A stretch of 64,000 nucleotides of DNA, taken from the NCBI RefSeq assembly GCF_001039355.2, contig NW_019773903.1, forward strand, positions 455,706 through 519,705, given 5' to 3'. Source of the DNA: Lingula anatina. Taxonomy: Eukaryota > Brachiopoda > Lingulata > Lingulida > Lingulidae. The notes under the pieces are model-generated. The model made no database searches, was not told the DNA's origin, and saw only the letters and a list, made by a program, of their open reading frames with translations. The translations under genes and the position numbers were made by a program. Positions 1 through 12,264 of the stretch are shown here, one piece after another. Position 1 is the first letter of the stretch, and each line of letters begins with the position of its first letter.

Positions 1-920
1 GCCCTGTCGTGTAAGCTGGTAGCATGTGTGTGTGTTGGGTACTCCAAGAATACTGGGGTGTGTAAGTAAGAGCATGCACAGACTATCTGGTAATTAGGTT
101 CGTTATTTTTCAGAATGAAACACATTGACATCATAAGGAGAAAAACGCGGGTTATTTAAAGAATTAATTCAAGCTAAGCTGATTGTTTCTGTGGAAATAT
201 GCGACATGCCGAGCGTCAGCTCTAAAAATAAGGAATAAATGGAATAAAGGAATAGCAGGGAAACGAAAAAAGCCAAATAACAACCACAGATTAGGTGAAA
301 ACAAAATTCTACGAATTTTGGTGTCTCCATCTTGTCTATTATTCGCAGTGATTGGTCCACTGCCAATACAACATGTACAGTGACAACACTGTCTTACTAT
401 CCCTGGGACACTGGCAAAACAAAACACCCTTGAGGTGGTTGTAGAGTATCAAGGATGAAAAAATATACCCCACTGATATTCAGTGTCATGGGTTTGAAAG
501 AACCGTCTTTCTGGTCAGAAAGGGTCTGCCCTATATCAAGCAATGAGCTAAGGCTTTGAACAACATACATGTATGCATACGACGTACAAATATGTCTAAA
601 GCCGGTTCCACATAGGGGAAAAAGGTCCCAATTTTAGAAAAAGAACCCATTTGAAATCACTGCTTCAAGGTCTAAATGTATATATGACTACACATATGAA
701 CGTGTATGCACGCACGCGCGTTACTACGCACACACACATACATACATTGACAGTACAGTACAGTACAGCCAACGAAGACTCACTTACATATCAAAACTTC
801 ACCTTCAATTGATAATCTATATGTTTTCTTTTTCTTTTTTTTTCTTGAAATTTTCACTCTGAAATTTCATTATTATGCATTTATTCATTTTATTCATAAT
901 TTTAATTTAATTTGATTTAA
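1..920. other. noncoding, no gene recognised
   Basis: No open frame with recognisable protein features on either strand. AT-rich, with a CA-rich patch near 720-750 and T-rich sequence near 825-845. Confidence 0.5.
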
Positions 921-1131
921 AAACCGTTCATTTGTTCTTTTATTCAAAAAACATTTCTTTCTTTCTTTCATAATTTATTAATTTATTTATAAGTGTGCAG
1001 TAGAGCATTGCGCTATATTCATACTTAAACCATTCATTTGTTGTTTTATTCAATAATCCATTTCTTTCTTTCTTTTTTCTTTCTTTCTTTCTTTCTTTTT
1101 TATCTATCTACCAGTGTACAGTAGAGCACTG
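921..1131. repeat. diverged ~105-bp tandem duplication with TTTC microsatellite
   Basis: Two related units (about 921-1009 and 1026-1131) both begin with AAACC.TTCATTTGTT.TTTTATTCAA, run through a TTTC repeat and end with GT.CAGTAGAGCA.TG. The second copy has an expanded TTTC tract. Confidence 0.7.
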
Positions 1132-1202
1132 AGCTGCAGTCATTGGGTACAACTGCCCCCCCCCCCACTGTTCCCATGTGAAGATGTTCTGCTATTTAAG
1201 GC

Positions 1203-1422
1203 GCATTCAGATTCACACATCCAGGGTCCCACCAGCTCTGAGGGGGGTCCTCGCGACAATACAATCAGTGGAATTAGCTTACTTAACACACGATAATTAT
1301 TTACCCCTAGCTGCTCGAAGAGGCGTGTCAGACAACTAAGCTGATTCCACTGATTGCACTTTAGTGAGAATCCCCCGCAGAGTTGGACCGTCCCAGCTAC
1401 CACAATGTGTGAATCTGAATGC
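1203..1422. repeat. nested inverted repeat, MITE-like
   Basis: Outer arms 1203-1218 and 1407-1422 are exact reverse complements (GCATTCAGATTCACAC). Inner arms 1262-1281 and 1337-1356 match at 19 of 20 positions. The ~220-bp fold-back looks like a small nonautonomous DNA element; no clear target-site duplication was found. Confidence 0.6.
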
Positions 1423-3677
1423 TGTCTACATCAAATGAGCTAATTCTCATTCCTAATTGAAATCTATAGAGACTTATCTGAAATCAGTTGTATTATAGCT
1501 AGATCAAGTCATGCTCCTGGAGGCACTCATTGCATTCCTCATTAAGCTTAGTATAACGTGCCTTAATGCTCGTTCTAACACTCTGTACACGAACTAATAG
1601 CCTTTCTGCGGTTGTAACTGTGCTGCTATTCCTGGAAGTTCCCAGTAAAACTAATTATACCATCTAAGCCTCGCTACACCTGCTTTCTCAACGGCAGCTC
1701 TGAATAAAATCAATAAAGGTGGAAACCAACGCTAATTGAGATATCACAATAAAACAACAGAGACTGTGTTTACATCGATTATCTCCACAGCAAGTTAGAT
1801 CCGGTCTACTACCGGTACGTTTTGACGTAGCAGATTGTTAAAACGCGCGCGTGTGTGTGTGTGGGGGGGGATGTATGTTCTAAATATCACAGCAAATAAT
1901 TATGATTCATTTTTCTTAAAGAAAATGCTACGTTTCGAAGGCAGGTTTTACCTTTCATGTAATGCCATGTACTGTTTATTCCCTATTGTGTCTGATCCTT
2001 TAGTACCTGGGATCTTGAATGAATAAAAGAATTTTCACACAAGTTGATAAAATGGCCGATTTTGACTGATTATAATTAACAGTCTGCAATATCCTAAATA
2101 AAGCTACATACTTGGCGTTACAATACTGTTCCAGTGACGAAATAACCTCTTCAAACAGACCATCTTTACCGGATTCAGACCCGCTCATGATACAAACCAC
2201 TGTGAACCAGACCTAAATGTACCAGTACTACCAGTACATGTGTATTGTGGACATGGTATTGCAATCACACTCCAGTACAAGGTCATACGGACTGTAATGA
2301 TAATTATGATAAATATTTGTTCTGGCGCTTTTAATTGATTTATGTCTGTTATTTACTTCAAAGAAGAACACTGGGGAAGGTGCAGAGGACAAAGCAAGAT
2401 GAGAGAGGGGAGGGGGAGGGAGATCAGTCCAGTGTCCTGCACTCACAGTACCAAGAGATGCCAGCAAGCATTCCATCCAGTGCGGGGCAATCGTACTGAT
2501 GGCGTTCAGCCAGCTTTAAGTCCAGTCCTCGGCCGTATATCTCATCACTACTGGTCATCAGGAGCAAGAAACGCACTCTGAGATGTAGATGAGATGTTCA
2601 ACTTGGCACCTGACTTAGTGCAGTAATAACACATAATCAGAACCATTCTACTTAAAGACAGTTTAAGTCAATGTGTTAAACAAAGTGCAAAGAACGCTTT
2701 CATCTAAAGCAACCTGCAAAGATAGACGAAAAAACCCAAAACCACGGCTTTCTTCAAGCCTTCCCCTGATCTTTCTACCTTTTCTCAAATGCGAAATAGA
2801 GTTTTCCTTCAAGCCGCCCATAAACATATTTCTTTTAAACAAAACAAGTTAAATAAATGTTCATCTACTTTGTCAAAGGAGAGCGCTGATGCCTTTGGAA
2901 TGTTGAAGACCTCGAGTTTACGAATACAGCGACACGCGCCAGATGATGACGAAATAATTAATAAATGTAACGTATAAAATACGGAAGAACCGTGCAGAAG
3001 CACCTGTTCACAATATGTTGAGGACGCTGGATATTTGGCGACAAATGTGACGCTATGTCGGGATATCGCCCTGGGAAAAAACCTCCGTCACTTCTGCTCT
3101 ATATTAGCACTTGTGTAAGTGTCATGTTGGAGCATGTAGTGGTTTTCGGGGTTTTTTTCCTCTAAATATGTTTATTTTATAGAAAATTGTGTTTGAAAAT
3201 TTAGATTCACCAAATTTTGTTAAAATGGCGAAATGATGTTCAAAATAGCAGAAGTAGGTAATATCATTCAAGATTTCAGTACAGTTCTCTGCAGCATTTA
3301 TGTGCTGTCTGTAATCCTTTGCCACTTTACAGAAGATCAAATGGAACATTTACATTTTCATCTTTTATCGGTAATAAAGCCATAAACATAAGATAAACAT
3401 AAGAACATTTGAAATAAAAACTGAGCTGCACTGCCTGATGTATGGATTGCAGGTGCAAACCGTTTGTTTCATCAGGTTCACGAGGAGAATTGAGTGCCAA
3501 GATGGCGAAGTCGCCCTCGACAGTGTAAGTGATTTTAACACCATGCAGGCTGAATGCTCCTGTGATTGTAGAGTCATGAGTACCTGTAAGATATGTTTAA
3601 GTTCATGTGAAAGACGCTGCTTTGTATCACTTTATATTGATTATTTTCATTTAACCCAAATTACGGGGCGTTTCAAT

Positions 3678-3680
<3 letters not shown>
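1423..3680. other. noncoding, no gene recognised
   Basis: Only short open frames without domain-like composition. Contains a GT microsatellite followed by a G run near 1848-1870 and a GA-rich patch near 2400-2420. Nothing supports an exon. Confidence 0.45.
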
Positions 3681-3712
<32 letters not shown>

Positions 3713-3838
3713 NNNNNNNNNNNNNNNNNNNNNNNNNTTTTTTTTTGCGTAGTCATTTTATGTATTATTTTGTTTGTTTGTTTGTTTTTTATTCAAAAAA
3801 AAAAAAAAAAAGAAAAAAAAAAACAAATCTGTTTCTTT
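3681..3838. other. poly-T tract, 25-N gap, poly-A tract
   Basis: A long T run from about 3681 leads into 25 Ns (3713-3737), then more T and an A-rich homopolymer tract near 3796-3824. This is an assembly gap inside low-complexity DNA. Confidence 0.9.
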
Positions 3839-3992
3839 CTCATCATCTGGAACTATTACTTTCCAAGGTGTGATTTACACAGGTATGATCGTGCGTCCCT
3901 TGTCCTTGTTTCATGTCTCGGTATCCCGTTCAGTGCTTCCTTTCACCCGCCATGTGCTTCTTTTAGGGTCCTGTGTTAGCAAATCATAATGA

Positions 3993-4133
3993 CAGATCTT
4001 CATCACTCTTTATTATTTAGCCGACTATTTACGGGCAGATCTTCACCACTCTTTATCATTTAGCCGACTATTTACGGGCAGATCTTCACCACTCTTTATC
4101 ATTTAGCCGACTATTTACGGGCAGATCTTCACC
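3993..4133. repeat. 43-bp tandem repeat, about 3.3 copies
   Basis: Units at 3993-4035, 4036-4078 and 4079-4121, plus a partial unit 4122-4133. Each starts CAGATCTTCA and ends GACTATTTACGGG. Units 2 and 3 are identical; unit 1 differs at two positions. Confidence 0.95.
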
Positions 4134-5394
4134 TCAGCCACTTCCTTAAACCAACTATTTAATTCACCCCGAGGACGCCGGAATCAGACCAAGGCCACCT
4201 ATGTATGGCATCAATTGATCTAACACGTTCCAATAATGACCCCGTGGTAAGTGTTTGTATTGTGAGCAAACTAGTGATGACAATGAACACCTTTTAACTT
4301 CCGACAGTTTCAGGTGAACAGCATGATCAATGATGTACTGTACACTGTGGCAGTAAATTGGCTGTCCTTATATTAGTCGGTCAACGACAGCCATAAACAA
4401 TGATTATCATCTGATTGATTGTCAATAGGGGTGATACAGAGGACAACCGGGTCTTTAAACATCAATTAATAAGGCTATTTTCAATATGGTAGTTAACCTT
4501 AATGTATTATCTTTATAATGTAAACAATTGGGCGAGCGATTAAACGCATACAACCTTTGACATATCCTACAACTGATAGATGCCAACGATCTAATGCAAG
4601 TATTATCTACAGGAACGGCGATTGAAGAAAGTGAATGGTTTCATCGCATTACTCAAGCGTTCAATTGAGCTTGGTCCCAAATGGTTTTACAAATGACACC
4701 AGTGCAGGCTTACTTACTAGCACAATGCGTCGATGTTTTGTTTAAATAATTTTATGAACGAATCGTGTGTAAAGCCCAATGCGTTGTGTTCAAAATTGTC
4801 TTCTCTAATTAATAACTACAATGTACGACCAAAGGGCCAATGCTTTGGGTCTGAAAATGACAGAATCAGTGTAGTGACAGTCTGCGGAATAAGATCAAAA
4901 AACTAAATAAAATGGTTCAAGAAAGTGTACATCAACTTAATCTTACTCCTAATTGTTGACCGCAGAACTTGCTTCACTGACCCCGTGTACTACAGAAAGA
5001 CATCTGTACTTAACTTAAGACAGTCCTGAGGTTATGTTGACATTATAATCGACTCTGTTTATCACGTAGTTCAGTAATTGTCCTCAAAAAAAGAGAGAAA
5101 TTGAAGCTGATGATTGCGTATTACCGGATTACAAGGGTCGTGTACATTAGTGTTCGCTGTGTATGCAAACTGAGTTACCATGTTATCAGAGAAGAAATGG
5201 AGGTCAGATTCTCAATTTTAGGAATCAGCCCATCTAGTCAGACTCAGTTCAGCGGAGAAACCATTTGATGGGAATTGTGAAACTGCTGGTTGGTAAAATG
5301 TAAAAAAGAAGTGCGTACATGTGCAACAAACATACAATTATAAGGAGAGTCAGTTTAATTTTCATTTATCATTCTGTATTGAGCCATAGCTGTA
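4134..5394. other. noncoding, no gene recognised
   Basis: Unique-looking AT-rich sequence without a recognisable coding frame, RNA gene or repeat. Confidence 0.45.
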
Positions 5395-5779
5395 TTAAAG
5401 ATGCATACAAAGTCAATTTTTTGTCACAAAAATCAACCAAATGCCAGCATATAGTTACAAGTAGTATAACTAAGAGAATTACCAAAAGGCATTGTTTTAT
5501 TTTACCCCAAAGTGATGTTTGAACAGATTTTTCTGCTGATATTCTAAGCTGTATGTCAATGGGGCAGGAAAGTAGGTCACGGAAGTAGGTTAAATTTACA
5601 ACCATAAATTTAAAGAAGGGAGCAGTCTAAAGGTCTTTTATGGCCGATCGAGTTATCTATTCAGTTTATCCCTTGGCATGTCGAAATTATTTGAGTCATA
5701 TAAGAATCTAGTAGAAGTGGTTTACATGTGTTACTGGGAATCCACACTCCACCGATGCTCGGTTCGTATGTACCTTTAA
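5395..5779 (-). mobile_element. 385-bp TTAA-flanked MITE, copy 1
   Basis: The segment begins with TTAA (5395-5398) followed by AGATGCATA and ends with TATGTACC then TTTAA (to 5779), so its two ends are imperfect inverted repeats. A related copy lies in opposite orientation at 46424-46809 with the same length, same ends and alignable interior (for example the motifs around 5560-5590 and 46615-46645). Short length, terminal inverted repeats and TTAA ends point to a nonautonomous DNA transposon with TTAA target preference (piggyBac or Kolobok type targets). No coding capacity. Confidence 0.75.
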
Positions 5780-5902
5780 CAATATTGAATCTTTTCTAAT
5801 TCAGCTACTGAAAGAATAAGCAGCAAATTAACTACTTATTCAATGCACACTAATGACGGAAAGATTAGTGGTCGGAGTGCCACTGCACTGTTTCCATGAA
5901 TC

Positions 5903-5988
5903 GAGAGAGAGAGAGAGAGAGAGAAAGAAAGAGAGAGGGAGAGAGGGGAAAGGGAGAGTGTGTGTGTGAGAGAGAGAGAGAGAGAGAA
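5903..5988. repeat. GA/GT microsatellite
   Basis: Imperfect (GA)n interrupted by a short GT stretch. Confidence 0.95.
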
Positions 5989-6790
5989 CACACGACGTCA
6001 AGGTTATGTTCAACCATAATTGTTGTCTGTGCTACATGTACATGTACCGGGGTATATCTGTGAAAAACCAGTCTGACGTACATCATTCTCTAAGTGACTA
6101 AAATCAAGTGTACTAGTACGTTTCTTGCCCTTTTCTAAATGCTAGCAGTCCCTAACACTGATACGGTTTATAAAAGGAGTATGAGGTTTAAATACTAGTA
6201 GAAAATTCTGACATATATGTTTTAATTGATAAGCTTCGTTAATTGTAAATAAAACTAAAATTTGTTTTTCATGACCATTCCCATACCGGTAGTATAGGCC
6301 CATTGTATATGAAAATAAGATTAAGACTACATTCAATGGCTATTCTGGTGAGACACAATCATATGGGTTGCTTTGAATACTACGAGATGTCCTTATTTCA
6401 CAACACTGCCAGTAGTTCCCTGTTATGAACAGACAGCTAGACGTCGCCACTAGTACCTTTAATACATAGTTTCCTCCATTCGATTTCAATGGAAAGAAGA
6501 ACATCAGTTGACACAGTATAAAATTACAATTACCAGCACTGAATTCAAGGTTTCTGTATACAGGCTAAGATAGGATGTCAGTTCACTTCTATCTGGTCAT
6601 TGTAATACTCAGGAAACACTCTGCTCGGAGTGCTTTAAATGGTTAAAAACGCTCCGATTGCTACTAAATAATAAGATATCAACACCCATAGCTCGAAATA
6701 AAGACAGTTAAGTATGCGTGTGTGTTCCTGTTTCTCAAGGTGTTTAAGGGCTGCAGTATTACTGTGTTGACAACCGCAAAGTTGTACGCG
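5989..6790. other. noncoding, no gene recognised
   Basis: No supported exon on either strand. Confidence 0.4.
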
Positions 6791-6890
6791 GAGACTGCAC
6801 TGTGACCAAGCACCGCAAACACAATTGTGTTCCGCTGGCGGAGACTGCATTGTGACCGAGCACCGCAAACACAATTGTGTTCCGTTGGCG
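6791..6890. repeat. 50-bp tandem duplication
   Basis: Units 6791-6840 and 6841-6890 start GAGACTGCA.TGTGACC and share a central ACACAATTGTGT palindrome. They differ at only a few positions. Confidence 0.9.
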
Positions 6891-7719
6891 GAGGTTGTAT
6901 TTAAAAGCAACGACAAATTATAGACACTTGCAGAAAAGTCATTTAAAAGGCTGAAGATCTTGGGTAGGTGTTACAGGACACTCACGTGGAAAAAGACACA
7001 CAGGAGAGACGTGATGAAGGAACTGTAACCAACTGTAACCAAGCTAGGCAACAACATAGCAGTTGATCACCTGATTTTTTTTATTTTTTATTTATTTTTT
7101 TTTTTTTTATTTTATTTTTTTTTTGCAGTTGTTAGGTCTTTGTCCACAAGGGAGAATTTTTTGTTCTTTTAAAAGTCAAAGAGATTCGTGACATGGCGGT
7201 GACAATATATTGTGTCATTTATGTGCTGTCTGTGTTTGGGAAGTGTGATAATGTGTGTGACAAAAGGTGATATGATTTCCACGGTGGACAAATGGTGATT
7301 CATGTATTATCTCAAGCAGTCGTCACGATAACCGGTGATAAAATGTCTGCATTGGCGTGTTGTGTTGAAAAAATGCCTGAACTTATGGCAAAATGAACCC
7401 ACAATTTCTGACTTCTGATTGAACAATAAATAACAGTTAAAATGCACCAGAATGCAGTATTATACATACAGTTTTTAAAAATTTTCCACACCATGAGGGG
7501 GACAACCCATCCCACACCCTTCCCCCCTCGGGGGCTTCGCCCCCTTCGTGTGTGCTTACTGCCCCCCCCCCTGGCATTTTGCTCAGGCTACGGCCCTGGG
7601 GACTGCTAGCATAAAACTATAACTGCATTTTAAGCCGATAGAGGTCGACATATGTATATCCCTCTGTCCAAATGTGTCAATATAGTCTCAATACATCACC
7701 ACGACCAACAAACTCAGTG
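6891..7719. other. noncoding, low complexity
   Basis: T-rich tract near 7074-7125 and a C/G-rich patch near 7520-7600 with a short hairpin (GGGGGC TTC GCCCCC). No gene recognised. Confidence 0.45.
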
Positions 7720-8010
7720 GTGACATAATAACATAAACTGGCGAATGCCATGCTGATGTCACGTTATCTTCGCTGTTTCCCTATCCTGGGACTTGTTCTT
7801 CCAGTATGAAGGCAGGGGGCAGGGTGGGGGTGACATGGACAGGACACATGGGGTATAGGTTTATTAAATTAAATCAATAACAACAAATTAAAGACTAAAA
7901 CATCCCACGGCGCTGGCCGTTAACCCAAGATGCCATTGAGTCACTGGGTGACGTCAAAACTTTCCAACATATAGCATACATGTAGCTGTTGACACTTTGT
8001 TTTAAAAGAC
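7720..8010. repeat. diverged duplicate of 16100-16465
   Basis: Blocks such as CTGGGACTTGTTCTTCCAGT, GGCAGGGGGCAGGGTGGGGG and GAGTCACTGGGTGACGTCAAA occur in the same order here and at 16133-16420, separated by diverged sequence and small indels. Noncoding; origin (repeat family or old segmental duplication) unresolved. Confidence 0.75.
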
Positions 8011-8254
8011 ACCGATATATAATAGCTGAGAGCAATGTTTCGGATGATCTGAAGTTTTATCCCATCAAACGCCACCTTCGGGCAGACCCATACCTGTACA
8101 CATTACGGCAGCTAACGTCACATTTTGTATCACGATATATTATGTCTACCATAAAAGAAGACCTTAACGCTCTCATTTCCAAATTTATAATAAAAATGTT
8201 TTATTGCTAATGCCTGTAAGCCCCCTTGGGATAGATCCGATGACGGCTAGTTCA

Positions 8255-8255
8255 N
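8255..8255. other. single-N contig join
   Basis: Ambiguous base marking the left end of the contig that carries transposon copy 1. The other end of that contig is the N at 11700. Confidence 0.8.
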
Positions 8256-8268
8256 TGAATAAGTGTCT

Positions 8269-8282
8269 GTTGCCATGGCAAC
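8269..8282. promoter_or_regulatory. RFX X-box-like palindrome in transposon copy 1
   Basis: GTTGCCATGGCAAC is a perfect 14-bp palindrome and a textbook match to the X-box bound by RFX transcription factors. It lies about 500 bp upstream of the putative transposase start codon and is conserved in copy 2 at 12251-12264. Binding is inferred from sequence only. Confidence 0.5.
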
Positions 8283-8782
8283 AGGCATTTTCAGGGCCAT
8301 TTTTTTACATAGAGCTTTAAATGGACTTATCGACTATATAATACTAAAATGGAAAAGGGGGAATACCTATAAATAAAATTTATAATTGTAATATAAGGAA
8401 TGAAATAGATTGCCATTAGAATATTTTTTTTCTTAAATATTTACCTGCAAATTGATGTATTTTTATAAGTCAAAACCTGCACATTTTAAACAACCTTATT
8501 TCAAAATCGCAGATTTATCCATAAAAACCACTAATATCCTCATGTAGTCCACATTTAGTTATAACATAAACCAAAATAAAATCACGTAGCAATTGAAGAA
8601 CCAAAAAGTTACACCAGTTCATATCTATGCAATGTTGGCATTTTTGCCCATGTGGAGTTGCTCTCCTGCACATGGAGACCGGAAAGCGTTACATTTCTTA
8701 TGAGAAAGGAGGACTGAAGTGAAACAGGAAGTGATAGAATGTAAACAAAACAGATCGTCTGCATACAATTACTTAAAAGGAA

Positions 8783-11664
8783 ATGGAAAACAAAACAGGT
8801 AAATGATTAAATACATGTGTTTACATAAATATAAACTTGAAATTGATAATTTCTTTGTTTGGGAATATGAATTATCTTCCTGATATTCTGTAATATCCTC
8901 TTTTGCAACTTACAAATGTCATATTCATAATCTTCATGTATGTCATACTCAAAGAATATATTTATTAAAAAACCAATGACTATATATCATTATCAAGCAA
9001 GTTATTATTCTTATTTTTAATATAGATGATAATAACTGGTGCTGCTCTATTGGACTCCGAGGCCAAGTGCAAGTGCTTCAGTGTGGACCAAATTCAAAGG
9101 CTGATCCAAATTATATTTTGCCGCTTAATGTCTGTTGTAAACCAATTGTATCTCATTGCCGGAGGCATCATATCCGTGACATTTCAAGTGAAGCTGACTT
9201 AATTAAAGCCAGAGCTGGTTTATTTAATGTGCCAGCTGAATATTTCACTGTATGTCCAAACCACAGAATTAATTTGGGGCTGTGGTGGAGAGCGTCAGCG
9301 AATTGCCAGCTCTGTTTGCAGAAAGGCAGAAAGAATAAGCCATTAGCTGAGAGGACAGTCACCCTTTGCCAATCTTCATTCCTCTTAAATTCAGAGAATT
9401 TGTTGGTTCCTGTTGGCTCAGGTATATATACCTTCTTGTAAAAATGATTTTCATTTTTCAAATTGATTTGCCACATATGTTTTTACTTCATTTGCATACT
9501 GCTGATTTAAAATAATCTGTATAATATAGTGTGGACTACTATACTACTTCTAATACTATTTTACTGCCACAGCACTTGAATTTTCATTTTAATTGTGTGT
9601 TATTTTAATATTTTTCCAGCAATATGCTCTACTTGTCGGAAGGATCTCTTGCAAAAAATGAAATCACCTCCAGTATCGACTATATAAGGTTACCCAATTT
9701 TTGCAGTGTGTACCCCTTAAACTCTCATAATTGTTTTTGTCAGAGGTTAATTAAGTTTACATGTAGTTTTGCATGCATTACATTTTTACTCATTTTTCAT
9801 TTTATTGATAGGGCCAGAAAGCAATTGAAGATTGGAAGAAGCATGTCTTGCGCTCAGTTAATCAAGATGCTGGAAAGACTGAGACATTGACTAGTTTGTC
9901 AGATAATGAAGTATTTATTGAGAGGGATTGGGCGATGAAATTCTTACCTATGGTTTATAGGTAACTACAAAATTACATTTTCATTTTTTTTTTTTTTTTT
10001 GTATTTTGTTCTAATAAATGCCGCTCTCGAATAAATGATCGAAGCACCTGAGGGCAAACATATAAGTAAATTCCACCTTCGAATAAACACCACAAAAAAT
10101 TGTTATTTGAAATTGTAAGTTTAAAGTTTGAAATAATAATAAAGTTATGGAAAGTTTTTATATGTGTACTTTGAAGGTTGGATATTTATCTTTTCAGGGA
10201 GTCCCAATCCAAGTGGTTTGCCAAGAGAGGCATAAATTGGCACATCAGTGTTGCCAGTTTCAAGGAAAATGAGGAAATGTGTTCACATACTTTTGTGCAT
10301 TTATTTGATAATGCCACACAAGATTCTAATACCTCTAATGCTGTCCTGTATGACACCCTCATAAGGCTCCATAATTTGAAACCAAGTTTACAGAAAGCAT
10401 TCATCAGATCAGATAATGCGGGCTGCTTTCACAGCTACCAAGCCATATTTGGTATACATATCATCAATTGTGTCAGCCCGATTACCATTTCACGGGCAGA
10501 CTTCGCAGACCCCCAAGGTGGAAAATCTATATGTGACAGGCGAGCTGCACATATCAAGTCTACTGTTAGAAAGTATGTGAATGAAGGAAATGATGTGCGG
10601 ACAGCGTCACAATTTCTAGAAGCAGTCAAGAACAGCAACTCGTCAAACATCTCTCTCATTAGTGCAACACCACCACCCTCAAGTCCATCAAACATCAGCA
10701 TTTTGAAACAGTGCCATTTGAAAAATATATCCAATTACTATAACTTTCAGTTTTCCTCCAATGGCATCAAAATATGGAAGCAGCACAATATTGGTGAGGG
10801 GCAATACATTCTTGTAGATAAATGCATACATGTAAATTCTACAGAATTGAAAGAGAGTTTTTCTAGAGAACGTAGAGCAAATCGAGTATATGACAGAAAA
10901 GCAGAGTCGGCTACGGTATCCTATGCCACACAGAGTCCTCACAAAGAGCAGAACCAACAAGAAGAAAGCCAAGAAGATTGCACAGGTGGTTTGTTTACAT
11001 GCCCAGAGCCAAACTGCATTACTACCTTCACAAAACATAAAAATCTATTGCCCAACCTATGTCCAGAGTGTTTGCATTTAAGGAGGTGTGGCCTGTATTT
11101 ACGTGTGGCAATTGAACACATTTTTTTTTTCAATCTCAGTTGCAAAAGAAATTTTAACACGATCTGATAAGCATACTTTTGCTCTAGTACTGTGGATTCC
11201 TGTGTCAAGGTGGCGTAATAGATTTTTATGTTTTGTGAAGGTAGTAATGCAGTTTGGCTCTGGGCATGTAAACAAACCACCTGTGCAATCTTCTTGGCTT
11301 TCTTCTTGTTGGTTCTGCTCTTTGTGAGGACTCTGTGTGGCATAGGAAGTCCAGACGAGAAGTCAAGCGGTTCACAGAACAGCAAAAGGAGTATCTCACC
11401 CAGAAATTTAATGATGGAGAGAGGAGCGGGATCAAATCCAATCCAGAGGATGTGGCTATTGAAATGAGATCTGCCAAATACAAGAATGGGAATAGGCTAT
11501 TCTCTATAGAGAATTTCTTGTCTGCAGCACAAATTGGGAGTTTTTTCAGCAGGTTGAGCTTACTCAAACGGAAAAGAGGATTGGAAACAGTGGATGAAGA
11601 GGACATTGAAGCAGCAAATTTTGAGGCACAGTTTGATGATCTTTTTAAACTTGCCAGGCAGTAG
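8783..11664 (+). CDS. putative transposase of a TTAA-type DNA transposon, multi-exon, interrupted
   Basis: Exons join in phase: 8783-8798 (ATG, MENKT), 9026-9421, 9620-9672, 9812-9960, 10198-about 11049, and a C-terminal exon ending at the stop at 11664. Order of parts: a Cys/His-rich N-terminus with VCPNHR, an LGLWWR motif and a later ICSTCRKDL; ERDWAMKF at the end of exon 4; a core with WHISV, FVHLFD, IRSDNAGCFH and DFADPQGGK...CDRR; a C2H2 finger starting CPEPNC; and a C-terminal helical part (REVKRFTEQQKEYL, FFSRL). The SDNAG motif resembles the second catalytic Asp of RNase H-like transposases, so a DDE/D role is inferred, not shown. From memory this protein type occurs as uncharacterised multicopy proteins in cnidarian and mollusc genomes. 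The finger exon is broken by an inverted spacer (see 10919-11347), so this copy as assembled is not intact. Confidence 0.6.
10919..11347. repeat. 131-bp perfect inverted repeat with a reversed coding spacer
   Basis: Arms 10919-11049 and 11217-11347 are reverse complements over 131 bp with no mismatch that I can see; the spacer is 167 bp. On the plus strand the C2H2 finger frame leaves arm 1 into LLPNLCPECL, with no proper His pair. Reading the minus strand out of arm 2 gives LLRHLDTGIHSTRAKVCL, which completes a C2H2 finger. So 11050-11347 equals the reverse complement of the expected arm plus continuation. Either an inversion/fold-back duplication in the element or an assembly fold-back. Confidence 0.85.
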
Positions 11665-11699
11665 TTTTACCTTGTTTATATGAGTAGATTTGGTAATTT

Positions 11700-11700
11700 N
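11700..11700. other. single-N contig join
   Basis: Right end of the contig with transposon copy 1. Copy 2 continues past the homologous position (about 13470) without a break. Confidence 0.8.
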
Positions 11701-12105
11701 AATTTCAATCAGCACTCAAAAATAACAATGATCAAAAATATTCCATATTAAGTAGCAACCCTGTATCTTTAAGAATTCTCACCTTGGTTCCTAAGCACCA
11801 CCCAGAACTCTATACTCAGACCAGCCGTTCTAAGTGCCGTTAAGTTAAAAACAATTGGTGAATTCTGTATCGATCGACGGAACTTAAATAAAAGGAAGGT
11901 AAATACCCCCCCTCCCCCCAAAAAAAAAAATGAAAATGTATGAAATGTTGAATTGCAGTACACAATACTCTGATGAATGGAGCGTGAATCTACCACATTG
12001 TGTGGAGAAGGGTGGCGCACCCCGTACACATTTAGTGTCCTTTAATATTGTCAACAAGCCAGGTCTGCTATGAGGTTATGTTGCAATTGTACTGGCCCAT
12101 AGTAT
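11701..12105. other. noncoding between transposon copies
   Basis: No gene recognised. Contains a C/A homopolymer patch near 11906-11930. Confidence 0.4.
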
Positions 12106-12250
12106 TTAAGAGGCCATGTCAGCAAGCATTGAGCTTTGCCTGTAGAAATCACGGAAAGTGATGAAAAACAGATTTTCTTGATATTTACACATATGATAGT
12201 ACTTATAATGAGAAAATAGAAAATACAGGTAAAACTTCCAATAAATGTCT

Positions 12251-12264
12251 GTTGCCATGGCAAC
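12251..12264. promoter_or_regulatory. RFX X-box-like palindrome, left side of transposon copy 2
   Basis: GTTGCCATGGCAAC, 141 bp inside the left end. Identical to the site in copy 1. Regulatory use is inferred only. Confidence 0.5.

Noticed and set aside
3993-4133. CRISPR-like array
   Set aside because: Direct head-to-tail 43-bp units without spacers, in a eukaryotic genome.
5865-6086. Ser/Leu-repeat open frame (minus)
   Set aside because: Translation of a GA microsatellite.
10919-11347. Phase-variation type invertible cassette
   Set aside because: No recombinase or defined crossover sites; a fold-back duplication or assembly error explains the layout more simply. Kept only as an alternative in the findings.
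10688-11467. Matching open frames on opposite strands (MFCEGSNAVWLW...) at 10688-11038 (-) and 11228-11467 (+)
   Set aside because: They are the noncoding side of the two arms of the inverted repeat; the real coding sense is the C2H2 frame.
8256-11699. Copy 1 as a transposon insertion at this locus
   Set aside because: Both ends of the contig are Ns inside the element and no terminal repeats are present, so its placement here is not proven.
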